IMG/VR virus record: IMGVR_UViG_3300030328_003630
Span: 3,095-32,257 of that record
Reading direction: 5' to 3' (one strand)
DNA: 29,163 nucleotides
Origin: a virus
Shown: positions 8,801 to 17,609 of the stretch, one piece after another
Numbering within the stretch: the first letter of the stretch is position 1
How the letters are laid out: each line of letters begins with the position of its first letter
Made by a program: the position numbers and the translations under genes
Notes under the pieces: model-generated
Told to the model about the DNA's origin: nothing
The model's input: the letters and a program-made list of their open reading frames with translations, nothing else
Databases searched by the model: none

Positions 8801-11800
8801 ACCTGAAAATCAGTTGTTGAGAACTTATGACAACGTTCCGTTAAAAGCTAAAGCACAAGAAGTTACTGGAAATAGAATCGTTTATGGTAATTATTGGCAA
8901 AACTTTAACTTAATAACTAGTAGTAATACGGAATATTATCCAGATTTTGATATTAATGTAGGTGTGCATAGTGCTGATCCTGGAACAACTGAAGCTATTA
9001 CATCAATAAAAACACTAAGAGATTATCAATTAGGGGTAAGCTTTTTAGATGAGTTTGGAAGAGAAACACCGGTTATATCTAGTTCAAATGCTACTTTTTC
9101 TTTAGAAAAATCAAGATCTGGTAGTTATAACAGATTACAAGTTGGCTTTAAAGATATAACAGGTGCGCCTTTAAATATGAAATACTATAAGTTTTATATT
9201 AAAGAGACAGACGGTGAATATTACAATATGGCTATGGATCGTTGGTATAACGCTGAAGATGGTGGTATTTGGCTTTCTTTTCCTTCTAGTGATAGAAATA
9301 AAGTAGATATAGATAGCTTTATTATACTTAAAAAAGCAATGGAAACTGATGATATAGTTACTGATTCGGCTAGGTATAAAGTTCTTGCTATTGAAAATGA
9401 AGCGCCTGATTTTATAAAAACAAAGAAGATTCAAATATCACAAAAGTTACATGACGTAGGGTCAAGCAACCCTCTTGCTTTTGATATATTTCAAAATACA
9501 GAAAGACCGTTATTAAATGAAAAAGAGTTTAAATTATTATATTCAAACTCAGTTACATCTGAAAAGGTTTATAGTAACTCTTCCATATCTAGACTAGATG
9601 AAGAAGAAACTAGTCGTGGTACATTATATTTTGAATTAGAAAACCCAACAACAAACGTTACCTCCGCGAGATATAGAATAGCATCTCTTAGTAAAACAAC
9701 ATGGGATATCGGCCAGACACCTACTAGTATATACTTCAATGTTAAGTTAAAAGAAAAGCTTGGAACCGATATAAGTATATTTACGGATGATCCTAGTGGA
9801 GTGAACCAAACAAAAATTATTGATAATACATTAGTAAATCTTTACGAATATAAAGTAGAAAATAGTGCAGAGTTTGATGGTAGGTTTTTTGTAAAAATAC
9901 ATCAAGACTCTACTTTTAATCGACATATTCTTGGTAATTCACCGTCTTCTGACGATGAACTTTTTGTAGTAACTCATAGAAACCTTTATTTACTTCCAGA
10001 TCAAAATACTAGTAATCAACATAGGTATGCTTTTAGAATGTATGATTTTGGTGCTAATACTAATGATTGGATGAATTCTAAAAATCTACTCCCTACACGG
10101 GCAGTTGTTGATTTCACGTGGAATAATGATAAGTCTTGGGTAGACTATATTAAAGTAACTAACGCAACTGGACAATTTTTAGATAATGTATCACCATGGC
10201 AAGGATTTGCGGGCGCTAAATGGATACCTTATCAGGCGTTTTTTAGATGCATGAACGTTTATGATTATAATGGCACGTCTAATCCAACAGAAGGTTTTCA
10301 AAATGGAGTAGGCGATCACGGTATTGATTGGCGTTTACCAGCTCCTCAGAATTATAATTTCTGGGGTCATTGGGAAAGTTTAGCCCCTAGTTTAAATCCT
10401 CCTTTAGGAAGTGCTGGAGTATCAAATGTGCAGTGGGAATTCGAGTCAGATTTAAACCCTACTTTTGCTGATGTTTGGTTTATAGATGAAGATCCTTATA
10501 TAAGTTCTTTTGCTTATAATGGTGGTAATGGTAAGTGGACTAACAAACCTACTGGTGCTGGGGGTACTGGAAAAGGTATTCAAACAGGTCAAACTGGAGC
10601 CGTGATAGATTTAGGTTTTGGTGGTATACAACCTGTAGATGCTTGGCCTGGACTTGGTGGTGGTTGTGGGGGTAATATCAGCAGCAGTGGCTTTGTAGCT
10701 ACATGTGAGGCTGATGAGTTTTTCCGAATAGCAGACGCCAACTCGGTTTATGCCGCTGAACAAGAAGAATTTGTTAATAGAATTGTACCAGGTCAAAAGC
10801 TTAGGTTTAAAGAAGATCCTAATCAAGAGGTGTATAAAATAATTAACGTTGACCATGAATATAGGGTTAGATATTCTAGTGACCCATATAAAGATGGAAC
10901 TTTAAACCATAGGAAAAGTGCTAAAGGAATTGGTAGCGGACACAATGCGGTTACTTCATCACTTACCGGTGCTGGTGGTTCTGGAGGTATTCTATATTCT
11001 ACTAGCACATACTTTAGACCAAGTAATTTTACTAGAAACTTTATAATAACATTAGATAAAAATTTAAGTTGGAATCCTGTTGGAAGCGGTATCGGAGTTC
11101 CTATTAACGGTGGAACGTCGGTATCAGTAAACACAGTTGCTTCTGGGACAGTTTCGTCTGATGGAACATATATTGCTTTAGCATGTACTGATAAAGTAAA
11201 GGTAGGAATGGTTTTAGATAATGTCAATGGTACTCCGGTAGTAGATGGCCCATCACAAGGAGGAAATTTTCATCCTATGATAGTTGTTGGAAGTTATAAT
11301 ATTACTACACAAAATCAATGTCATAGTACTATTATAAATCTTAACGCATATTACGCTGATAAACATGTTGAAGGAGATAATGGTGGTACTATCACGTCTG
11401 CTGGTAATAATGTACCTGTTACATTCAGACAATATACTATGAACGGTTTAAGTAATAACTCAGTTAAAGCTATAAATGCTTTTTCTGGATACAATTATAA
11501 TCATCCTAACATTCCCTCATCAGCTTCAGGTGGTGTGAGTATTGGTGCTGAAGCCTTGGGTTATAATATAGAGTTTTTAGATGGTATTGAAGGTGGTGAA
11601 CCTTTAATGTCAGAATTTCCAGCTATATGGGAAACAGAACCAAAAGAAACAACAGATTTAGATGTTTATTACGAAATAAGTGATTACAACCCTTTAATGT
11701 TAGATGGTGAATCTATAAAAACTTTTATACCAAGACGATCTATAATTTATAACGCCGCTAGTCAAGACCCTTTAAATCCTGGTATTCCAGGTGATACACG

Positions 11801-14800
11801 TGTTATTAACCATAGTATAACTGGTGAGGTTGCATTAAATCAAAATGTATGTTATGACAATGGTGTGATACCAGTTCCTACAGGATGTACTGATCCCGTA
11901 ATACTAAATGATAATTTAAACGTAATAAGACCTGATGGTACTGAAGTTATAGTACAAGTTGTTGGTTTTAATGACCCACAGAATAATGGTACTGCAAACG
12001 CTTTACAGTTAAGATCTACTTTATATGACACAACTTATTATTTAAATTGGCATAATTGTTATTCATTTGGTAACGGTGTAGAGTCTAATAGAATTAGAGA
12101 TGGGTTTAATTTACCTTATATACTTAACGGTGTTAAAGCATCAACAACTTTATCCGAACAATATAAAGAAGAAAATAGAAAATACGGTTTAATATATTCT
12201 GGACTATACAACTCTATTAGTGGTATTAATAATTTGAATCAGTTTATAATGGCTGAAAAAATTACTAAAGATATAAACCCTATATATGGTAGTATTCAAA
12301 AACTACACTCTAGAAATACTGATTTAGTAACATTATGTGAAGATAAAGTATTAAAAATATTAGCAAATAAAGATGCTGTATATAATGCTGATGGAAACCC
12401 TCAATTAACAGCAACAGAAAATGTTTTAGGACAAACAATACCTTTTATTGGTGAATATGGTATATCTAAAAACCCAGAGTCGTTTGCTTCAGAAGCTTAT
12501 AGAGCTTATTTTACAGACAAAGTGAGAGGTACTGTTATGAGATTATCTAAAGATGGATTAACAGCGATATCTGAACATGGCATGAAAGATTGGTTTAGAG
12601 ATAATTTAAAGCTTTCTTATCAATTAATTGGTAGTTACGATGACAGAAAAGACGAGTATAATCTAACTGTTAAACAAAACGATACAACCGTTCAAACTAG
12701 TAACAACACGACTATAACAGCTAATAATACCACTACAATATCTTTTAAAGAAAACGTAAAAGGTTGGGTAAGTTTTAAATCTTTTGTATATGAAAACGCT
12801 AATAGCGCTGCTAACGAATACTTTACATTTTTAGATGGACATTTATGGAAACATCATCACGAAGGGCCAGCGCTTAATCCACATCCAAGAAATACTTTTT
12901 ACAACAATCCACCTGTACCTTCAAGTTTTAACGTTATACTAAATGATTTACCAAGCAGTATAAAATCATTTAATACTTTAAATTACGAAGGTTCTCAATC
13001 TAAAATACAACTATTAATAGATAAAGATCCAATGGATAAAATAACTGGTCTTCCTACTGGGTTGTTATATAGTGATAATGAGTATTATAATTTAATACCT
13101 AAAGACGGTTGGTATGTTCATAGTATAGAAACTGATCAAGAAAAAGGTAGTTTAGAGGAGTTTATAGAAAAAGAAGGAAAATGGTTTAACTATATAAGAG
13201 GTAGAAATATTGGCGTAACTCAAGACGGTCGTTTAACTAATGATTATAGTGATTTTGATGTTAATAGCTTAGCAGTTCAAGGTATTGGAAGAGCTAGTAA
13301 CATAACAACATCAGCCGTAGCTCAATGTACAGATCCTACGTTCTTTAATGGAAGTACTAGTAATACTTATGATTGTAATGGTCAACCTGCGGGAACTTTT
13401 GGTAGTGGATGGAACTCAAGTCCTTGTTGTATACCGGTTATAGGTGGTTGTCTTGATCCAAACGCTGATTTAGGTAGTTACATACAACCAATTAACGATC
13501 CTATGGTTGACGCTAATACTGATGATGGATCATGTAAGTACGAAGGTTGTTTAAATGATCCAACAGCCGTGAACTATGGAGGTCCTGGTAATCAAAATAA
13601 TATTTTCCCAATAGTAACACATGATAACGGGTCTTGTACTTCTGCCATACCTGGATGTACTAATCCTACAGCGTTTAACTATGACATAAGCGCTAATATT
13701 GATGATGGTAGTTGTTACCCTGTTATTCCTGGATGTATGGATAGTTGGACTGGATCAAATCTAACAACTTATTCTGGAGCAATAACAGTGGTTAATTATG
13801 TTCAACCAACAGGTAATCTTCAACAAGACGTAAACACAGAAGATGGAAGTTGTATTTACGCGGGTTGTTTAAATAATCCTTCAGCTATTAACTATATTAA
13901 TACTACACCATTATCTACAGCAACCTCTACTACAACTGCAACTTGTGATGACACCATGCCTTATCCACACACTGTAAACCCTAACGGTTTACCACCTTGT
14001 ATTATGCAAGACGATCAATCTTGCGCTGGTGTTGGTGGTTGTACGGATGCCGCGGCTTGTCAGGGTATTTATCCATTAGGCGCTACAGTTAACGATGGTA
14101 GTTGTTACTATCAAGCTTGTTCTGATATTAATGTTAGTGTAGTTAACTATGGTGTATTTGAGGATTCTACGGGTAATATTACCATGAATGGGGCAAATAT
14201 AGTTAACTTAGGTGCACCTTTAGTTGGTACGGGTAGTACTTGTGGTTGTAAATACTGCGAAACACCAACTATCACTAGTCACAACTCTGTTTATGATCCG
14301 AACACGGGAGCGTATACTGTAACTGTATCTTGGGATACCCCAGCTCTTCCTTGGGATGCTAGTATGTTGCAAGATTTTGAAATTTGGTGGTGGGATCCTT
14401 CTTGTGGGGGTAATAGTGGTTGTAGCAATCCATATGATCAATCATCAGGAATACAAGGTTCAACAGTTCTTAACGTAACTAACCCACTAAACTCTGTAAC
14501 TTATAGTAATCAACAAGCTGAAATTGTTGTTATTCCTGCATCACCTAATGTACAGATAAGAAGTAGATGTAACGGGGTAAATTCAACTCCAGGATTAACT
14601 GTAATTACTAGTGATACTGATTCACAATTAATTCCTCTTGGAGCTCCTACCGTTGCTGGATGTACTTGTGATGGAGGTCTTGGTAATGGAGCAGCACCAG
14701 CTAATGATTGTTATAATGATCAAACTCCAGCTGCTAATTATAATATAAACGCCAATGTTGATGATGGTTCATGTGTTCAAGCATTGCCTGGATGTACGTG

Positions 14801-17183
14801 TGGTGGTGATCAAGTTAACGGTCAATTAAATGGTATGGTTCCACCTACTTATAATGATTGTCATGGTAATGGGTATCCAGCTCCAAACTTTGACCCAACA
14901 GCTAATGTAGATGATGGATCATGTTCTCCACCATCTCCAGGTTGTTCAGATCCAACGGCTTTAAACTTTATGCCTTGGACTGTTGGACAGCCAAACGCAA
15001 CAACGTTTAATAACACGTATTGTAAGTACTCATGCCAACCTATAACTGGTTTATTTGCACAAAACATAACACCAACATACGCGGAATTTTTCTGGACACA
15101 AGCTTCAAGTCAGCCGTTTGGAACGTGGCCTAATATTTTTAATCCAGCCGCTACTCAAGCTATAGATATAAAATTAGAAAGATGGGATGCGAACTGGGGT
15201 AATAATGGAGCTTGGGTTTCTTATATATCTAACTTTGCTGGATATCCACCTAGCACTACAGCGAGTGTACAGTATTTAAGCAACGTTCCTGGTACTGGTG
15301 GTACTAACTTATTTTATAAATATACAGGATCTGTAACAGGAATAAGTTCGTTTGATGGTTATGATGGTGTTGATATGAACGGTGGTGATGGAACACAAAC
15401 CGCGATACGTATTAAACCTTGTCCTCAACCAGGTTCAAATTATCAAGGTAGTATGTTTAGTTGTGATAATACTATAGACGATGATCCAACAAATAATTGT
15501 GGGTGTCATGATTATAATAGTTTAAATAACGGTAAACAGTATACTAGTGGTGATCCAGGACAAAGTCATGGTGGAGCTTTCTTCCCTGGAATGTTAGCAC
15601 CAAATACACAATATAAATTTACTTATCAAAACCATTGTACAACTACAAACTCAGCACTAGAGCAATCTGTAACTTTTACAACGCCACATTTACAGGGTTG
15701 TACAAATCAACTTGCTGGTAATTATAATAAATTCGCTACACAAGATGATGGTAGTTGTGCGTTTAACGGATGTACGAATGCAGCGGCAATGAACTTTGGT
15801 TGTAGTATAGATGATCCAAACTGGGATCCAAATGGAAACACACCTTGTACTAGCAACATAGCTACAGTTAGTACTGGACAATGTGCAAATGATGGTTGCT
15901 GTAACATGTCAACGACACAATTTGGCTGTTTACATCAAGATGCGTTTAACAATGACTGTGCGACTGCAAACGCACTTAACGCTGTAGCACCGTGTACAGA
16001 TGGTGTTACTCAAAGTATTCCTGGTTCCACTTCTTTATGTAAAACATTAGGTATGCCTTTAGCTGTTGATAATTTCCCAAATTATGATCCTAGTACTAAC
16101 AATGGAGGTGTAGTTAATTTTTGGACAAGTAACAGTCCTCTAAATAGTTCTGGTTATTTTGTGGGATACAAAACAGCTTTCTTCTTAATGGACTTAAGCA
16201 CCACGTATGGATGGAGAATTTGGGATAACTCAGGTAACGTTGTACCTGGTGGTGTTGATCGAATAAAAAACAACGCGCTCCAAACCACTCCTATTAAAGG
16301 TAGTATTGAAGGTGGTTTTAGTGTAGATCCAGGAACATCTGGTTATACACCAGTATATTCATATGGTAATTCTTATTGGCCTGCTAATCAAAGCCTTCAG
16401 GTAAGTGATTTTACACCAATGAACTTCTCAAATAGTGTATATTGGTCCTTAGGAAATGGTAATAGATTTTTAGCTATAAACTTTGGTAGATCATCAGCAA
16501 CCAGACCAATGCCTGGTAATTTAGTTGATATTCAATTTAAGAAAAAAATTAAGAGTCATGATCTAAGTAACGAAGCTGAAAGCACTGTTAACTTTAGTCA
16601 AGTAACAGTACCGGCTTGTTCAGAAGATCCAATTACAGTTGTTCCTGGACCTCAACTAACAGGTTCAAACCCGCAATTCAATGGAACTATGGGTACTCAA
16701 ACTATAACTCAACAAACAACTTACCAAGGGCCAGGGTTAAATAATGAGCTTTATTTCCAATATCAAGGGCAATATCACCCAGGTATTAATTGGGACATGA
16801 CTGATCCAAACGTAGGTAATAATCATTTCTTTGTTTGTTATACCGCAACAACCGGTGGAGCTATTTCTTGCGCAACGCCTCAACCACCGGGATGGGATGG
16901 TAACAACCCTGCGGTTAACACTTATAAACTAACCCTTCCGCAAAATACAGTTGCTACAGTGTGGTATGGAATGAGATGTAACGTGATGGATGTAGGAGAT
17001 AGAGTATTTAATCCAACAACATCTCTCAACCACATAGAAGTTGATTCTCATTGGTACGCTAATATAAACAATGCAAACTATATAAATACTCAGCAGTGGA
17101 ATACTTGGTTTGAAGGTGGTGTGTTAAATGGTGGAAATCCTTCTATACAATATGATACTGGTAGTGGTACTATTATTCCTTAA
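5886..17183 (+). CDS. Giant tail nozzle/muzzle-like protein with adhesin repeats (3765 aa)
   Basis: The N-terminus (FTGGKMNKDLDERLVPNGEY, then RDAMNIEV) is like phage tail nozzle/muzzle or DNA-stabilising proteins, usually far shorter. Residues about 96-545 look like an insertion, with a lone degenerate repeat start, GGCIDPTATYFDPSTNA (about 477-493). Beta-propeller-like strands follow, such as MITGLNIIDDLLFWTDGESE (about 578-597) and FPRFGYRYKYVDGEYSSFSH near 850. A further tail-like region, with SEFPAIWETEPKETTDLDVY near 1900 and GLIYSGLYNSISGINNLNQF near 2100, runs to about 2500. From C2522 to about residue 3400 the chain is Cys-rich, with DDGSC-type repeats and two fibronectin-III-like modules (about 2791-2918 and 3050-3272). 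The last 360 residues are beta-rich and unrecognised, possibly the tip. It probably forms the tail conduit and the host-binding surface in one chain. The frame is uninterrupted; no signal peptide is seen. Confidence 0.65.
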   Translation: MSEIKHHFTGGKMNKDLDERLVPNGEYRDAMNIEVSTSEGSEVGTVQNILGNIEGCTWPNPPYDGGDPILPGSKTVGSISDEKNDTLYWLICGPNFDTSFVQQQIQDLQTQYGNTYDPVVHFPPLYAKDMIMRKNVDNGSCEPVLVDLYGVVVANIDTNANTNVDSFVIPAVNLPHVHVGMNVQTVDTNGSISEPTQVQSVGAINSITSSVGQNFSTTTSVLQSFNGNSFQVLMPTIPAFQGLNLTGNSPSYHHCILIQDCTITVPPMGLNTSNAQQHLQGGCQSTSVWDTQIASQGFVTNVNSEWSVNDGSGVNMLPPGANLVSQELVLMSMASGLAFRKACFEVNGVPAIMTGTTAPIPAVDNTSFPDYHTLYNPNGVLANTLITPVSGFLFAGPIVPPAFSFDVTQYTSTSAMNNIITLPPNSPWLDDLYQSLFDAGNDGIYGGPNPDDILTPGAQQIAIIPNSTFPDLGSGTGGCIDPTATYFDPSTNALYPDPQSVNQIHIVDCTTGAPVVMASGVNDTTIGLTVEFNMPAFTTSSNTIYVTQPLPSVDRIQQPYLYFSSDRVLKFNQNNMITGLNIIDDLLFWTDGESEPKKINITRSVAGTSPNGLQHTNLINNAANINPTTGSTVPIKETHVTVVRKPPKKQLSFTVSDTNRSINDFNSAIIDTIPTVAGTSTSSINTWNLANADIGDEIWLIIPTALGDNGTQHQTFTLSWRAGDILLLNPSNPNGTLPGTPLLIEDFYLKAEVLSQNINLTSDPSDPGSLTSLNLPVNYFNWATLGAIGSFVGAPGSQAILNSTAAVRVKIVGKNNIPPTPGAGFPDPLQWVVDLLSEEEKLYEFKFPRFGYRYKYVDGEYSSFSHFTEVAFSPGPFRYHSKYGYNLAMRNNASNIILSGFSPWLSSMAGAPFQREYEDVESVDILYKEEGSPSVYVVDTIRPDDELQVDQRFNAWYSDSYKITSENIRAILPENQLLRTYDNVPLKAKAQEVTGNRIVYGNYWQNFNLITSSNTEYYPDFDINVGVHSADPGTTEAITSIKTLRDYQLGVSFLDEFGRETPVISSSNATFSLEKSRSGSYNRLQVGFKDITGAPLNMKYYKFYIKETDGEYYNMAMDRWYNAEDGGIWLSFPSSDRNKVDIDSFIILKKAMETDDIVTDSARYKVLAIENEAPDFIKTKKIQISQKLHDVGSSNPLAFDIFQNTERPLLNEKEFKLLYSNSVTSEKVYSNSSISRLDEEETSRGTLYFELENPTTNVTSARYRIASLSKTTWDIGQTPTSIYFNVKLKEKLGTDISIFTDDPSGVNQTKIIDNTLVNLYEYKVENSAEFDGRFFVKIHQDSTFNRHILGNSPSSDDELFVVTHRNLYLLPDQNTSNQHRYAFRMYDFGANTNDWMNSKNLLPTRAVVDFTWNNDKSWVDYIKVTNATGQFLDNVSPWQGFAGAKWIPYQAFFRCMNVYDYNGTSNPTEGFQNGVGDHGIDWRLPAPQNYNFWGHWESLAPSLNPPLGSAGVSNVQWEFESDLNPTFADVWFIDEDPYISSFAYNGGNGKWTNKPTGAGGTGKGIQTGQTGAVIDLGFGGIQPVDAWPGLGGGCGGNISSSGFVATCEADEFFRIADANSVYAAEQEEFVNRIVPGQKLRFKEDPNQEVYKIINVDHEYRVRYSSDPYKDGTLNHRKSAKGIGSGHNAVTSSLTGAGGSGGILYSTSTYFRPSNFTRNFIITLDKNLSWNPVGSGIGVPINGGTSVSVNTVASGTVSSDGTYIALACTDKVKVGMVLDNVNGTPVVDGPSQGGNFHPMIVVGSYNITTQNQCHSTIINLNAYYADKHVEGDNGGTITSAGNNVPVTFRQYTMNGLSNNSVKAINAFSGYNYNHPNIPSSASGGVSIGAEALGYNIEFLDGIEGGEPLMSEFPAIWETEPKETTDLDVYYEISDYNPLMLDGESIKTFIPRRSIIYNAASQDPLNPGIPGDTRVINHSITGEVALNQNVCYDNGVIPVPTGCTDPVILNDNLNVIRPDGTEVIVQVVGFNDPQNNGTANALQLRSTLYDTTYYLNWHNCYSFGNGVESNRIRDGFNLPYILNGVKASTTLSEQYKEENRKYGLIYSGLYNSISGINNLNQFIMAEKITKDINPIYGSIQKLHSRNTDLVTLCEDKVLKILANKDAVYNADGNPQLTATENVLGQTIPFIGEYGISKNPESFASEAYRAYFTDKVRGTVMRLSKDGLTAISEHGMKDWFRDNLKLSYQLIGSYDDRKDEYNLTVKQNDTTVQTSNNTTITANNTTTISFKENVKGWVSFKSFVYENANSAANEYFTFLDGHLWKHHHEGPALNPHPRNTFYNNPPVPSSFNVILNDLPSSIKSFNTLNYEGSQSKIQLLIDKDPMDKITGLPTGLLYSDNEYYNLIPKDGWYVHSIETDQEKGSLEEFIEKEGKWFNYIRGRNIGVTQDGRLTNDYSDFDVNSLAVQGIGRASNITTSAVAQCTDPTFFNGSTSNTYDCNGQPAGTFGSGWNSSPCCIPVIGGCLDPNADLGSYIQPINDPMVDANTDDGSCKYEGCLNDPTAVNYGGPGNQNNIFPIVTHDNGSCTSAIPGCTNPTAFNYDISANIDDGSCYPVIPGCMDSWTGSNLTTYSGAITVVNYVQPTGNLQQDVNTEDGSCIYAGCLNNPSAINYINTTPLSTATSTTTATCDDTMPYPHTVNPNGLPPCIMQDDQSCAGVGGCTDAAACQGIYPLGATVNDGSCYYQACSDINVSVVNYGVFEDSTGNITMNGANIVNLGAPLVGTGSTCGCKYCETPTITSHNSVYDPNTGAYTVTVSWDTPALPWDASMLQDFEIWWWDPSCGGNSGCSNPYDQSSGIQGSTVLNVTNPLNSVTYSNQQAEIVVIPASPNVQIRSRCNGVNSTPGLTVITSDTDSQLIPLGAPTVAGCTCDGGLGNGAAPANDCYNDQTPAANYNINANVDDGSCVQALPGCTCGGDQVNGQLNGMVPPTYNDCHGNGYPAPNFDPTANVDDGSCSPPSPGCSDPTALNFMPWTVGQPNATTFNNTYCKYSCQPITGLFAQNITPTYAEFFWTQASSQPFGTWPNIFNPAATQAIDIKLERWDANWGNNGAWVSYISNFAGYPPSTTASVQYLSNVPGTGGTNLFYKYTGSVTGISSFDGYDGVDMNGGDGTQTAIRIKPCPQPGSNYQGSMFSCDNTIDDDPTNNCGCHDYNSLNNGKQYTSGDPGQSHGGAFFPGMLAPNTQYKFTYQNHCTTTNSALEQSVTFTTPHLQGCTNQLAGNYNKFATQDDGSCAFNGCTNAAAMNFGCSIDDPNWDPNGNTPCTSNIATVSTGQCANDGCCNMSTTQFGCLHQDAFNNDCATANALNAVAPCTDGVTQSIPGSTSLCKTLGMPLAVDNFPNYDPSTNNGGVVNFWTSNSPLNSSGYFVGYKTAFFLMDLSTTYGWRIWDNSGNVVPGGVDRIKNNALQTTPIKGSIEGGFSVDPGTSGYTPVYSYGNSYWPANQSLQVSDFTPMNFSNSVYWSLGNGNRFLAINFGRSSATRPMPGNLVDIQFKKKIKSHDLSNEAESTVNFSQVTVPACSEDPITVVPGPQLTGSNPQFNGTMGTQTITQQTTYQGPGLNNELYFQYQGQYHPGINWDMTDPNVGNNHFFVCYTATTGGAISCATPQPPGWDGNNPAVNTYKLTLPQNTVATVWYGMRCNVMDVGDRVFNPTTSLNHIEVDSHWYANINNANYINTQQWNTWFEGGVLNGGNPSIQYDTGSGTIIP
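13449..15758 (+). repeat. Coding array of GCxDPxAxNY...DDGSC repeats
   Basis: Within the giant tail gene, nine copies of a Cys-ended motif are visible. DDGSC or close variants start at residues 2546, 2580 (DNGSC), 2606, 2652 (EDGSC), 2709 (DDQSC), 2736 (NDGSC), 2959, 3009 and 3287. Most are preceded by GC plus DPTA-NY-like residues, as in GCTNPTAFNYDISANIDDGS. The spacing is irregular because two fibronectin-III-like modules interrupt the array. The DNA copies are diverged rather than identical. The Asp-rich loops suggest calcium binding and the Cys pairs suggest disulfides formed outside the cell, both inferred. Confidence 0.85.
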
Positions 17184-17197
17184 ATAAATAAATTATG
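17181..17197 (+). promoter_or_regulatory. A/T-only initiation leader, first copy
   Basis: The 17 bases TAAATAAATAAATTATG include the stop of the giant tail gene and the start of the 134-aa gene. An identical copy precedes the 520-aa gene. There is no Shine-Dalgarno sequence; such leaders are usual in Bacteroidota, where initiation depends on an unstructured A-rich region. Confidence 0.7.
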
Positions 17198-17599
17198 CAA
17201 TTATTAAATCTTAACTTTGGCTTTCCTTTAAATGAATCTTTACAAGTAGGTGATTGGGTTTTTTATGTACCAACACAACCACAGGGAATAGTTAATACTT
17301 TTAACACTGGTAACCTGTCTAATGTAATACGCTTAGGACAAGTAAGAACACTACCACCAGGTAGTTTAGTTACAGGTTGGGATGTTGTAGTTTGGTATGA
17401 TGATGGTGATTATAATGGAGACGGAGTGCCAGATATACCAATACCTACGGTAAATGATTTTATAATGTTTGCTAAAGATAAAAGTATTAATACAACTAGT
17501 TTAACAGGTTATTATGCGGATGTTAATTTTGTAAATGATTCTATAGAGAAAGCAGAGTTATTCTCTGTTGGTTCAGAGGTTTTTGAAAGTAGTAAATAA
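17195..17599 (+). CDS. Small conserved phage structural-region protein (134 aa)
   Basis: The protein begins MQLLNLNFGFPLNESLQVGD and is probably beta-rich in its first two thirds (GDWVFYVPTQ, VIRLGQVRTLPPG, WDVVVWYDDGDYNGDGVPDI). The Asp/Gly loop DDGDYNGDGVPD resembles a calcium-binding loop but also occurs by chance. The end, FIMFAKDKSINTTSLTGYYA then VNDSIEKAELFSVGSEVFES, is a stretch I recall from proteins near tail genes of many marine phages, with no assigned function. It lies between the giant tail protein and a fibre-like protein, so a tail or appendage role is likely. There is no signal peptide, membrane segment or catalytic motif. The gaps of 11 and 7 bases to its neighbours suggest one operon. 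Confidence 0.8.
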   Translation: MQLLNLNFGFPLNESLQVGDWVFYVPTQPQGIVNTFNTGNLSNVIRLGQVRTLPPGSLVTGWDVVVWYDDGDYNGDGVPDIPIPTVNDFIMFAKDKSINTTSLTGYYADVNFVNDSIEKAELFSVGSEVFESSK

Positions 17600-17609
17600 A
17601 TAAATTATG
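17593..17609 (+). promoter_or_regulatory. A/T-only initiation leader, second copy
   Basis: This stretch is identical over 17 bases (TAAATAAATAAATTATG) to the leader at 17181. It overlaps the stop codon of the 134-aa gene and ends with the ATG of the 520-aa gene, so the ribosome start region and upstream stop are merged. Similar shorter forms, AATAAATA or AATAAATAA, precede the starts at 3769 and 4487. Confidence 0.7.

Noticed and set aside
10823-11227. 134-aa reverse-strand reading frame inside the giant tail gene
   Set aside because: It lies wholly inside a well-supported forward gene, has no leader of its own and reads as a low-complexity mirror of that gene. The other reverse frames, such as 24810-25139, 15690-15881 and 7799-8071, fail for the same reason.
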